Positions 24,467 through 34,979 of a DNA stretch of 64,000 nt are shown one piece after another. The translations under genes were made by a program, and so were the position numbers. This DNA is from Cryptomeria japonica. Lineage: Eukaryota; Streptophyta; Pinopsida; Cupressales; Cupressaceae. Numbering within the stretch: position 1 is the first letter of the stretch; the number at the start of each line of letters is the position of its first letter. The notes under the pieces are model-generated. The model ran no database searches, was not told where the DNA came from, and saw only the letters and a list, made by a program, of their open reading frames with translations. The stretch is from the NCBI RefSeq assembly GCF_030272615.1, contig NC_081406.1:164965521-165029520 (forward strand), written 5' to 3'.

Positions 24467-24585
24467 AGCGTTTGGTGGAGAAATGTGGCAGCTCGTTCGT
24501 AGGTTCGTGGAGAAAATAGAGGGAAAAACATCACGGTCACAAGGAAAATAAGACCCAGTCATTTTTTAAAAAACTTTTTTGGCAA

Positions 24586-24770
24586 GTACCGCATACACTA
24601 TTTTTTAGGACTTAAAACCGTGTACGCGCTCACATTCCTAAAAAAACTGCGTACGCGGTCACTTTCCTAAAAACACCACGTATGTAGTATCTTTCTTTAG
24701 GCTCAGGAACAATGGACCTAAGCGCATATGCGGTGATTTCAAATTTTAATACCGCGTATGCACTACTTGT
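24586..24770. repeat. Right subterminal motif array
   Basis: Six copies at roughly 30-bp spacing: ACCGCATACACTA (24588), ACCGTGTACGCGCT (24617), CTGCGTACGCGGT (24647), ACCACGTATGTAGTA (24675), GCGCATATGCGGTGA (24720) and ACCGCGTATGCACTA (24751). They mirror the left array at 14610-15435. Confidence 0.72.
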
Positions 24771-24792
24771 TTTTTTACGTTTTTTTAAGGTG

Positions 24793-24831
24793 GTGTCCAC
24801 TTTTCTGACCACCATCTTTGTGCACATACCC
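24793..24831 (-). repeat. Inner element right terminal inverted repeat
   Basis: The sequence ends ...CTTTGTGCACATACCC. Its reverse complement GGGTATGTGCACAAAGATGG matches the left terminus at 13886 with a few differences. Confidence 0.85.
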
Positions 24832-25505
24832 AGGACCTATTATGACATTATACCTCTTACTAGGACCTATTATGGCATAATACCCCTTAGTAGGATCTAT
24901 TATGACATAATAGGATTGATTATCACATAACAAGACGTATTATATCATAATAGGTCCTATAATGTCATAAGACCCCTTAAGAGGACCTTTCATGTCATAA
25001 TAGGTCCTATTATGTCATAAGACAACTTAAGAGGACCTATTATGACATTATACCCCTTAGTAGGACCTGTTAAAGGGTATTATGTCATAATAAGACTGAC
25101 TATGACATAACATAATCTATGATGACATAATAGGTCCTATTATGTCATCATAGGTGCTATTATGACATCATAGGCCATATTATGTCATAAAACACCTTAA
25201 GAAGACCTATTATGACATTATACCCCTTAATAGGACTTGTTAAGGGTTATTATGTCATAATAGGACCTATTGTGACATAATAGGACCTATAATGTCATAA
25301 TAAGACCTATTATGTCATAATAGGTCCTATTGTGTCATAACAGGTCCTATTATGACACAATAGGACCTATTATGTGACACAATAGGACCTACTATGTCAT
25401 AATAGGCCCTATTGTGTCATAAGACCCTTTAAGAGGACCTATAATGACATTATACCTCTTACTAGGACCTATTATGTCATAAGACCCCTTAGTAGGACCT
25501 ATTAT
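24832..25505. repeat. Palindromic satellite array, right part
   Basis: This continues the 11490-13885 satellite in the same register (AGGACCTATTATGACATTATACC...) and ends near 25505, just before the right arm of the outer element and the copia insertion. Confidence 0.92.
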
Positions 25506-25522
25506 GATATATGTAGAGAAAG

Positions 25523-25527
25523 ATAAG
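25523..25527. repeat. 5-bp target duplication of copia element, left copy
   Basis: ATAAG directly precedes the 5' LTR and follows the 3' LTR at 33614-33618. Confidence 0.88.
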
Positions 25528-27753
25528 TGTTGCCATTTGGAGATTAGTTGTATTTTGCATAGAGATTGCATTAATGATATGTTGTCATTGATGTCAATTG
25601 AATTGGTAATGGTATTCATGATATTGTTGATATTATTGATTTTACTATTGGCTAGTAGCTGACAAAAGAGCTTTGTGGAACATGTTGTAAACCGGTATGC
25701 ACAATTTGTGATTTGAACCGATATAAAGGGTTAAACCTTTTTATGTAATGTAACCAGTAAAACCCTATCAGTTGTTAAACCCTGACCGATCTAGTTTGAT
25801 GGTTTATTATCTGATAAACGGTAATGATGGAGACGTTTGTGATCATTTGATTGAGGAAATATTCAAATTGTTTTGGCACATTTGTTCTTGTCTAGGGAAG
25901 GAGCAAAGTGGATTGCATCTATTGTTAGAATCAATGACAATCCCAAAGGCACTGAGAGGGGAGGTGAATCAGTGTCTAACCGATTAGAAGAATATTTAAA
26001 ATTATTAAAAACTTTGTATCCCAAAATAGTGTACCGGTAAATGAGAATTAATGTAGCAAATAAGAATAATAGAGACAGCATAGAGAACACACCATAATAC
26101 AAGATATTAATGAGGAAACCCGATGTGGGAAAAACCTCGGTGGGATTTGTGGCCCACAATATTCACTCACTGGCCAATGAATAAATATTACTTACAATGA
26201 GGGGCCTGTACATGCAGGAAGGCTAGCAGCCTAGAGCTCACTGCTCAACTACAAAATGGAAGTCTCATTGACTTACAAAATGGATTATCAAAATCCAATA
26301 CAATGTACTGCTTCAGATTAGCATCAACTATGCCAGGTTCAGTACCAGTTTAAGCTCAATCAATAACCAAAACCTTCGCTGTCAACTATATCACCTTATA
26401 CAAAAATATCATCTATATGCCTCCTATCTCTCATATCAAAATGACCTATAAGATCTCATACATATATGAGTCTTTTACAATATTCCATGTCGGCTTTTAC
26501 AAGAGATAATTACATTATAAATAAATAAATAAAAGTTTATTCCATGTCAGCTTGAGTGCCGGTATGCATTGTTGTCTCTGCTAGTGAAGTGCCTATCGAT
26601 GTATGTAGAAGTCTATTGCCGGTGTCGGTAACTTCCAGTGGGTTGCTAGGTGATTGCCAGTTGGTTTCCATCAATGACAGCATCAACTATTCTCATAAGA
26701 GAGTAGAATGCCAACATCTATTGCATAAGCGCGTGATGGGTTGCATAGTCTAATGAAGTGGTGATCATGGAGCGGTTGAAATTGTCTTAAAGAATGTGAA
26801 TAAGATTGTCAAGATTTCTAACGGTCAAGATTGTACCAACTTGTTTGTAATCTCGATGATGAGAATTAGGTTTTTGATGTGTTACTGACCTAATTGATTT
26901 CTATTCAAGGTCGATGAAGTTGCTTGTAAAGGTTGTTGGCAAGGTTGGTAAAAAACCTATTGAGTGTGTAGTTGCCAAACTGATGAATGGATCTGCACTT
27001 TGAGTGAAGGTAGATTAAAGGTTATAGAAGGATTTGATCAAGCAAAAGTAGTGCTATTCAGATAGATCAACAAAACTGTTGTTTTCTAACAATTACAATA
27101 GAAGTTAAATCCCTTAACTGGGTGGTCTCTAACAAGCTTGGTTACTCATTAAATCCTCTAACAAGGTGGTCCATCATCTTGGATTCTTAAATCCTCCAAC
27201 GAGGTTATTGTGCTTTTGACAAGGCATATTTGTAAACCCTCTTAATCGGGTGATTCCTAATCGGAATTAGTTCTTAACATGACTTATTGTAAAGCTCTAA
27301 GAGGCTTTGGCTCCTAATAGGGCAAACTTCAGAAGAGTTTAGATAGCTATCCTTGTGAGTTCCATCTCACCGTGGTTTTTACCTATTTGGGTTTTCCATA
27401 TATAAACATTTGTGTGAAGTGGTGAATGCTTTTGTGGTTGTGACTTTATTTTTTGATATGGTTAATTTCTGATAAGGCATGTTATGCAGAAGCATTGAGA
27501 GATGAATATGTTGAGTTATGATTGAGCATTGTTGATTTACATAAATGTTGAATTTGTTTACTGTTAAATTTGTCATAACAGTTTAATCGGTTGATGTTAG
27601 GTATTCCTATGAATATTGATCTTGACTGAGATTTGTTTACTTTGTTTGACTGATTTTGAGTTTGGGAACTTTGGCTCAGTTTTTCAATATACTGATTCAC
27701 CCCCCCCCCTCTCTAATATTCTACCAGATACTTATTCTTTCATCATACCATCA
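25528..27753 (+). repeat. Copia 5' LTR (with nested solo LTR)
   Basis: It begins TGTTGCCATTTGG and ends CATACCATCA. The continuous LTR is 25528-25922 plus 26722-27753, about 1.43 kb, matching the 3' LTR. It has the C-rich tail TTCACCCCCCCCCCTC near 27696-27712. Confidence 0.92.
25923..26716 (-). mobile_element. Antisense solo LTR inside the copia 5' LTR
   Basis: This 794-bp insertion is flanked by the 5-bp direct repeat TCTAT (25918-25922 and 26717-26721). The undisturbed 3' LTR has a single TCTAT at this point. On the minus strand it runs TGTTGGCATTC...GATTCTAACA and has the complement of the C-rich tail (GAGAGGGGAGGTGAATCAG, 25950). It has no internal region, so it is a recombined solo LTR of a related copia family. 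The open frame at 26556-26753 is not a gene. Confidence 0.92.
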
Positions 27754-27755
27754 AT

Positions 27756-27767
27756 TGGTATCAGAGC
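27756..27767 (+). promoter_or_regulatory. Copia primer-binding site
   Basis: TGGTATCAGAGC lies three bases after the LTR end and is complementary to plant initiator tRNA-Met. Confidence 0.92.
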
Positions 27768-27822
27768 AACTCAGGTCCTCTTAATCTAAAAGCCTAACAT
27801 CTTGAGGAAAAGATCTTGTAGA

Positions 27823-28787
27823 TCATGATGAAGAAAGAAGGTCCGAAGTTTAACAAAGATAACTATAGAATATGGAGTGATGGGATGAAGATTTAAATTA
27901 ATATTCTTGGTATTCATTATTTGGAGCATATAGAAAATAAGTATACTACACCTATTGGACCCTTGACTGATGATCAAAAGAAAGAACAACAAGAAAATCA
28001 CCAGGCATTAGAAGCTATTATCAGTTTCCTGTCTGATGTTGAATATGTAGATGTTCATGGTCTTGAAACTGCATATGAAGTATGGAAAAAATTAGAAGAT
28101 ATTTATGGTAGTGATGAACATGTTAAGATTGCCAAAGAGGAGAGTTTAAGAGGAAAGTTTGACGACATGAGAATTTCTGAAGGTGAGAACATCCAGCAAT
28201 ACGGTCAAAGGATTAAAGAGATAGTTGGTGAGATAAAGAGTGCAGGAGGGAAAGTGGAAGACGCCATAGTAATCAGTAAAGTACTGAGAACCTTGCTACC
28301 GGTCTATACTATCCGAGTTGCAGCTATTCAGGAGATGAAATCCATTGATAAGACAAAGGTAACTCTTGACTTTATTATTGGCAAACTTATTTTGAACTAA
28401 ATGGCTATGATGGTAGTGTACAAATTTCAAAATCTACATTTAGAGCTTCTGTCTCTAACCCATCCGTGAGAAGAAGTAGAGATACCAGCCATATCTATGA
28501 ATCTAGATCCAACAGAGATGCTAAAGATGATGACGGCTTAGTAGATCTTGAAGCATTGTTGGCAAAATGAATTCCTAGAGGCACCGGTAAATATAAAGGT
28601 AAGCCACCTTTAAAATATTTTGCATGCAACAAGATTGGTCATATAGAAGCAAATTGCCCTAAAGGTGAAAATGAATACAAGAGAGACAAATTCAAGAAGT
28701 ACAAGGGCAAAGGCAAGAGAGATTGTCTTGTAGCTATTGACAGTGGTGTTACTGATGAAGAATCTGATGACGATGCTAGTGAAGATA
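27823..28787 (+). pseudogene. Copia gag relic
   Basis: The frame opens at MMKKEGPKFNKDNYRIW (about 27823), which is the start of a UBN2/copia-type gag, and meets a stop at about 27895. It then reads on through LETAYEVWKKLEDIYG (28062-28109) and the helical capsid core to 28400, where a frameshift follows. A zinc knuckle remains at about 28617-28660 (ACNKIGHIEANC), but its first cysteine is replaced by tyrosine. An acidic stretch (DEESDDDASED) then runs into pol. Confidence 0.85.
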
Positions 28788-28789
28788 TT

Positions 28790-31700
28790 GTGTTTGTAGC
28801 TATTAAGGAAGAAATATCAGATCAGAAAGCACTAGTATCCAGAATGGATAACTCTGATGATTGGATCATTGATAGTGGTTGTTTACATCACATGACCAGT
28901 GATCGGAGCAAATTTCTTTCCCTGAAAGAATTTGATGGTGGTGTTGTTAGATTTGGCAATGACTCACCCTATATGGTGAAAGGCAAAGGAGTTATTTCTC
29001 TTAATGGGAAAAGTAGTGCTGACGATGTCTACTGGGTTGAAGGCCTAAAGCACAATCTTCTTAGTGTGGCACAACTTAATGACAAAGGATACCCACTGGA
29101 ATTCAGAAATGGTATATGCAAAATCTTTGACAACAAAGGTGAATTGATTGCAAATGGTAAACAGACCAGAGGTAATCTATTTCATATCAATCCTAAAGTT
29201 AGCAATTATTTGATTGCAAAGATGGATGATAGATGGCTTTGGCATAGGAGATTTTGTCATATTAATTTTGACAATATTATTAAAGTAAGAAAGTCTAAGA
29301 CTGTAAGAGGTCTGCCTCAGCTAGACAAACCGGTTAATGCTCTTTGTAAAGAATGTCAATTAGGGAAGATGACTTCTTCAACTTTTAAGAGCAAGTCTTT
29401 CTCAACAAATAACTTATTAGATTTGGTTCATATTGATCTATGTGGACCAATTAGAACAAGAATCATTCAAGGTGATAGATACTTTATGATCTTCATTGAT
29501 GAATTTTCAAGGATGACGTGGGTCACATTCTTGAAGGAGAAAAATGAATCTTTTGGTAAATTCAAGGCATTCAGAGCCTTAGTTGATAAAGAGAGTGGCA
29601 AAAAGATTAAATATCTAAGAATAGATCAAGGCGGTGAATTCACTTCTGCAAAGTTCACTAAATATAGTAGAGAGGAACAACCGGTCAATGGTTGAAGCTG
29701 CTAGGACTATGTTGATACAAGGAGGTGTATCAAAAATTTTTTGGAAAGAAGTTGTAAGTACGACAATCTACACAATGAACTGATTTCTAGTGAAAAGAGG
29801 TAAGGACAAGACCCCATATGAGTACTGGTATGGTAGATCACTTGATGTTAGCTATTTTAAAATATTTGGAAGCAAGTATTTTATTAAAAGAGGTGACTAC
29901 ATAAGCGAGTTTGAAGCTAAGAGTGATGAAGGCATATTTATTGGCTATTCCACCAAGAATAAGGCCTATAAATGCTTCAACAACCAGACATAGAAAATTG
30001 TTGAAAGTGCTGATGCTCGTGTAGATGAATGTCCTAAAATTTCAGAAGGAACCAGTTCTGAGAAGAAGGATGAAGATCCTTTCTTTTTGCTTTTAGAACT
30101 TGAAACTATTGAATCAGAAACCGGTAAAGAAAATTTCGTTGAAGTTGTTCAACCAGAACAAATAAATTTAGAGGAAGATGACAATGATGAAGCTGGACCT
30201 GAAGAGAATGATCATGTTTTACCTAGGTATGTGAGACTGAATCACAGCCCATAAAAAATAATTGGAGATAAGGATGCACATGTACAAACTAGAAGGAGAT
30301 TAAGAGAGAACTCTTGCATGATCTCTACCTTTGAACCTAGAAGTGCTAAAGAGGCATTTGGTGATGATCATTTGGTGAAAGCTATGGAGGAGGAGTTGGA
30401 TCAAATTGAGAAGAACAACACTTGGACCTTGGCACCCCAACCGGTAAACAAGAATGTTATAGGTACCAAATGGGTGTTTAGAAACAAATTAAATGAAGAT
30501 GGTGTTGTAATTTGGAATAAGGAAAGATTGGTATGCAAAGGCTATGCACAAGAAGAAGGAGAAGATTATGGAGAAACTTTTGCACCAGTAGCAATACTGG
30601 AAGGTGTCTGAACATTACTTGCATTTGCAACTTATAAGAAGTTCAAAGTATATCAGATGGATGTCAAGTCTTCATTTTTAATGGGATACTGGAGGAAGAG
30701 GTTTATATAGAGCATCCTGATGGATATGCATTGACAGACAAGGAAGACATGCTATGCAAATTGCATAAAGCCTTGTATGGATTAAAGCATGCACCTAGAG
30801 CATAGTATGAATGGCTTCATACTCATCTGATGAAGATAGGCTTTGCTAGAACTAGTGATGACAAAAACATTTATCTCAAGTCTGAAGGAGATGAAATATT
30901 GGTGAGTCAAGTATTTGTACATGACATTATATCCGGAGGTAATAATGACATGAGTAATTGTTTTGCAAATGAAATGAAGACTGAATTTGAGATGTCATTA
31001 GAAGGGGAAATAAAAATTTCATAGGCTTACAGATACAATAGATGAAGAATGGCGTTTTCATTACTCAATCCAAATATGTGAAAGAAGTTTTGAAAATTTT
31101 TGGTATGAGTGACTGTAAACCAGTTGGAACCCCAATGGTTACAGGTTGTAAATTGTCCAAAGATGATGCATCTAAGTCTGTAGATGAAAAAGAATACAGG
31201 TCAATGATTGGAAATTTACACTATGTTATTCATAGTCAACCGGATATTGCCCATGCAGTTGGCATTGTTGCTATATTTCAGAAGAATCCTAAGGAGGCAC
31301 ATCTGATGGCAACCAAGAGAATTTTGAGATACCTGAAAGGTACTGCTGATTGTGGGTTATGGTATCCATATGGTGGAAATTTTGATCTGAAAGCATACAA
31401 GATGTTGATTGGGCAGGAAACATTGATGACTGGAAGAGTACTACCGGTGGAGAATTCTTTCTGGGAGGAAGGCTAGTTTCTTGGAGTAGTAAAAAGAGGA
31501 GTTGTACTTCACAATCTACTGCTGAAGCTGAGTATGTAGCAGCTTATATGAATTGCACACAAGTTATGTGGATGAGGCACATTTTGGAAGGTTTGAAGAT
31601 GGAAATCTCTGAACCTATAAAGATTTTGTGTGATAATACAAGTACACTAAACATTTCCAAAAATCCTGTTTTGCACATAAGGACTAAGCACATTGAATTA

Positions 31701-31865
31701 AAATATCACTTCTTGAGGGAAAAAGTTCAAAGTAAAGATGTTATGTTGGAGCATGTTTCTACCAAGGAGAAGCTTGTAGATATCTTTACCAAACCTCTGC
31801 CTAAGACCACTTTTGAGTATCTTAGAAGTCAATTGGGAGTTGTCCCTCTTCATAAAGTCAGTTGA
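28790..31865 (+). pseudogene. Copia pol relic (protease, integrase, RT, RNase H)
   Basis: The protease centre DWIIDSG is at 28858-28878. The integrase zinc region follows (WHRRFCHI, CKECQLGK, about 29240-29370), then the catalytic core from DLVHIDLCGPI (29416) through RIDQGGEFTSAKF (29621-29659). The frame then jumps across a loss of about 100 bp that removes the last catalytic glutamate, as judged from normal copia spacing. The RT block TKWVFRNKLNEDG is at 30465-30503 and [12 protein letters not shown] near 30768-30803. The usual YVDD is FVHD at about 30916-30927, with the first catalytic Asp lost. RNase H ends with VDIFTKPLPK (31776-31805). Stops lie near 29694, 29781, 29991, 30252, 30609, 31022 and 31474. 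Confidence 0.92.
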
Positions 31866-32177
31866 ACATGATGCTGATTGCATCAGTCCCTGCATTACTT
31901 GTAGAATCTTATATGGACTGATGAAGGAGTGGATGTATTCTAGAGGGGGAGCATCAACATCACAGTGAGAGCAGAATTAAATGTTTTACTTTCACTTTGG
32001 CATTGATGTCAAAGGGGGAGAAGAATTATGTGTCTGATTAAGTGAACCAATGACAAGCTTAAGACACACAGAGAAAAGTGAATACTTGGTAATGTAAACC
32101 AGGATTCCTATTCACCAATCTCAGCAACAATCAGAGGCGTTGATATTTGTATTGCCATCAATGCCAAAGGGGGAGAT

Positions 32178-33613
32178 TGCTGGCATTTGGATATTGTTGG
32201 TATTTTACATAGAGATTGCATTAATGATATGTTGTCATTGATGTCAGTTGAACCGATAATGGTATTCATGATATTGCTGATATTGTTGATTTTACTATTG
32301 GCTAGTAACTGGTAAAAGAGCTTTGTGGAAAATGTTGTAAACCGGTATGCACAATGTGTGAGTTGAACTGATATAAAGGGTTAAACATTTCTATGTCATG
32401 TAACCGGTAAAACCTTATCAACTATTAAACCCTAACCGACCTAGTTTGATGATTTATTATCTAATAAACAGTAATGATGGAGACACGTGTGATCATTTGA
32501 TTGAGGAAATATTCAAATTATTTTGGTGCGTTTGTTCTTGTCTAGGGAAGGAGCAAAGTGGATTGCATCTATTGCATAAGCGCGTGATGGGTTACACAGT
32601 CCAATGAAGTGGTGATCATGGAGCGGTTGAAATTGTCTTAAAGAATGTGAAGAAGATTGTCATGATTTCTAATGGTCAAGATTGTACCAACTTGTTAGTA
32701 ATCTTGATGATGAGAATTAGATTTTTGTTGTGCTATCGACCTAATTGATTTCTATTTAAGGTCGATGAAGTTGATTGTAAAGGTTGTTGGCAAGGTTGGT
32801 AGAAAACTTGTTGAGTGTGTAGTTGCCAAACTGGTGAATGGATCTACACTTTGAGTGAAGGTAGATTGAAGGTTATAGAAGGATCTGATCAAGAAAAAGT
32901 AGTGCTATTAAGATAGATCAACAAAATTGTTGTTTTCTAACAATTATAGCAGAAGTTAAATCCCTTAACCAGGTGGGTTCTAACAAGATTGGTTTCTCAT
33001 TAAATCCTCTAACAAGGTGGTCCATTAGCTTGGATTCTTAAACCCTCTAGCGAGGTTACTCCTAACAGGGTATTGTGCTTTTGACAAGGCATATTTGTAA
33101 AACCCCTTAACCGGGTGATTCCTAACCAGAATTAGTTCTTAAAATGACTTATTGTAAATCTCTAATAGGCTTTGGCTCCTAACAAAGCAAACTTCAGAAG
33201 AGTTTAGATAGCTATCCTTGTGAGTTCCATCTTACTACAGTTTTAACCTATTTGGGTTTTCCACGTATAAACATTTGTGTCAAGTGGTGAATGCTTTTGT
33301 GTTGTGACTTTATTTTTTGATATGGTTAATTTTTTATAAGGCATGTTATGCAGAAGCATTGAGAGATGAATATGTTGAGTTATGATTGAGCATTTTTTAT
33401 TTACATAAATGTTGAAGTTGTTTACTGTTAAAGTTGTCATAATAGTTAAAACGGTTGATGTCAGGTATTCCTATGAATATTGATCTTGACTGAGATTTGT
33501 TTACTTTGTTTAACTAAGTTTGAGTTTTGGAACTTTGGATCAGTTTTTCAATATACTGATTCACCCCCCCTCTTAGTATTCTGTTGGATACTTATTCTTT
33601 CATCATACCATCA
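32178..33613 (+). repeat. Copia 3' LTR
   Basis: TGCTGGCATTTGG...CATACCATCA, preceded by the polypurine tract AAAGGGGGAGAT (about 32166-32177). It lacks the solo LTR found in the 5' copy and so gives the empty-site reference. Confidence 0.95.
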
Positions 33614-33618
33614 ATAAG

Positions 33619-34065
33619 TTGGTTGGGAGAGAGAGATGGTATGTTTAGAGAGATAGAGAGAGGCATATATAGAGAAACATAGGTAGGTAGGGGGTAAGGG
33701 GAGGTGTATAGAGAGAGCGAAGATAATGAGTAAAGAGTTAAGGACATAAGAGAGAGGTAGAGACATAGTTTTAGATTTTGGGAAAGAGGGGACAAAGTGA
33801 GATAGAGAGGTAGAGAGGGAATGAGGGAAGGGTGAAGGGATAGAGGGAGAGAGAGATGTTGGTAGGGAGTGAGTGAAAGATATGTAGAGGGATAGATAGT
33901 ATATGTAGAGAAATAAAGGTAGGTAGGGAGTGGGGGGAAGTGTAGAGAGAGATGAGATAGAGAGTAGAGAATTAAGTATGTGAGAGATAGGTAGAGATAA
34001 GTTTATATTTTGGGAGAGAAAGGAGAGAGTGAGATAGAGAGGTAGAGAGGATATAGTGGGGAGAT

Positions 34066-34107
<42 letters not shown>

Positions 34108-34975
34108 GTTGGTAGGGAGGGTAACAAAGATACAAAGAGAGAGAGAGGTATATATGTAGAAAAATAGAGATAGGTAGGGAGTAAGAGGAGGTGTGTAGCG
34201 TGATAGGAGACAAATAGTAGAGAGTTAGGGATGAGAGAGAGAAAAAAGTAAGATATACAGGTAGAGAGGGGAAAGAGGAAGAGTGCCATGGAGAGAAATG
34301 AGTCTAGAGCTCAAGAAAGATAAAGAGAGATAGAAAATGCTGATAAGAGCCTACTGATTACTAAAATTTGATTAAGTATAAAAATTTATAAGATCTTCTA
34401 AAATCTAGAATTTGCAAAAATCACTCCTAGAGATTTGAAATCATTTTCAAACATCTTGCCAATATAGATATGGAGGGAGATGAGTCTAGAGCTCAAGGAA
34501 GATTAAGAGATTGAGATAAAAATAGTTAGCAAATATTGAACTACTGATTACTGAAATTTGACTTTCTAAAAATTTATAAGATCTTCTAAAATATAGAATT
34601 TGCATTATAACTCCTAGAGATTTGAAACCACTCTCAAACATCCTTCCAATATATACATGAAATATAACTTAATGTATAAGTAGTTCCCTACTTATACTTT
34701 AAGTTATATTTCATGTACATATAGCTTGTTTTAAATAAAAAATCAATAATAAAAAAAATGAAATGGGATCCCATTTTGTTTTTCAAACGGGATTCTATTT
34801 CTTAGATCTAGGCTCGGGACCCCGACATGAAATGAGATCCCATTTCAAATTATGGCTCGGGATCCCGACGTGAAACGAGATCCCATTTCGTTTCTAATGC
34901 ACTCCGCATGATTTGCCATTTTTTTCCAAGTGTAAAACTTCCACACTAATTGGACACAATTTTGTGCACTTACCC
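33619..34975 (-). repeat. Right inverted arm of outer DNA transposon
   Basis: It comprises a GA-rich microsatellite (33619-34330, complement of the left arm's CT-rich stretch), a duplicated unit of about 185 bp (34300-34485 and 34486-34667, both with CTTCTAAAAT.TAGAATTTGCA), a hairpin (34650-34723), a pair of GGCTCGGGA.CCCGAC repeats (34811-34870), and the terminus ...TTTGTGCACTTACCC. Long frames on the minus strand are microsatellite artefacts. Confidence 0.75.
34650..34723. repeat. Near-perfect long hairpin in right arm
   Basis: TATACATGAAATATAACTTA...TAAGTAG and CTACTTATACTTTAAGTTATATTTCATGTA form stems of about 33 bp around a four-base loop, with only a few mismatches. The left arm has a shorter version at about 10935-10996. 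Confidence 0.88.
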
Positions 34976-34979
34976 GGTT
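34976..34979. repeat. 4-bp target duplication of outer DNA transposon, right copy
   Basis: GGTT, matching 9989-9992. The gypsy LTR continues with ATCCATGAACAACTCAACC at 34980. Confidence 0.7.

Larger units (their letters stand above)
13886..24831. mobile_element. Gene-bearing TIR DNA transposon (inner element, Sola-like)
   Basis: This 10,946-bp element begins GGGTAAGTGCTCAAAGATAG and ends in the reverse complement of GGGTATGTGCACAAAGATGG. It is flanked by the 4-bp direct repeat AGGA (13882-13885 and 24832-24835) inside an otherwise continuous satellite, so its limits are exact. It carries a plus-strand DDE-type transposase gene (15764-18685), a convergent minus-strand multi-exon gene (21948-24466), a 358-bp satellite between them, and subterminal motif arrays near both ends. 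A 4-bp duplication together with this transposase type points to the Sola superfamily; that assignment is from memory of the family and is the least certain part. Both genes carry stops or frameshifts. Confidence 0.85.
25528..33613 (+). mobile_element. Ty1/copia retrotransposon, near full length, inactive
   Basis: It is flanked by the 5-bp duplication ATAAG. It has LTRs at 25528-27753 (lengthened by a solo LTR) and 32178-33613, a primer-binding site at 27756, gag, pol in the copia order (protease, integrase, RT, RNase H) and a polypurine tract at about 32166. It sits in the right arm of the outer DNA transposon. By hand count about 25 differences separate roughly 370 aligned LTR bases (near 7%), an old insertion. 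Stops, a deletion in integrase and a changed RT active site make it non-autonomous. Confidence 0.95.
9993..34975. mobile_element. Long-armed inverted-repeat DNA transposon with internal satellite (outer element)
   Basis: The boundaries are set by the broken gypsy LTR, so they do not depend on recognising the element. Without its two insertions it is about 5.9 kb: a left arm (9993-11390), a palindromic satellite (11490-13885 and 24836-25505) and a right arm (33619-34975). The right arm is the reverse complement of the left in layout, with clear identity at 10925-11100 against 34550-34740. The right terminus read inward is GGGTAAGTGCACAAA, nearly the same as the ends of the inner element at 13886 and 24831; the left terminus is more diverged (GGCTTCCTGC). 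It has no coding sequence of its own. The 4-bp duplication and shared ends suggest a non-autonomous relative of the inner element. Confidence 0.75.

Noticed and set aside
33592-34289. 200-residue minus-strand frame rich in Ser, Leu and Tyr
   Set aside because: It is a translation of the GA-rich microsatellite in the transposon right arm.
9993-34975. Polinton/Maverick, CACTA, hAT, Mutator or Helitron identity for the outer or inner element
   Set aside because: No DNA polymerase, capsid or Rep/helicase genes; termini are not CACTA; duplications are 4 bp rather than 2, 3, 6, 8 or 9 bp; terminal inverted repeats are present, unlike Helitrons.
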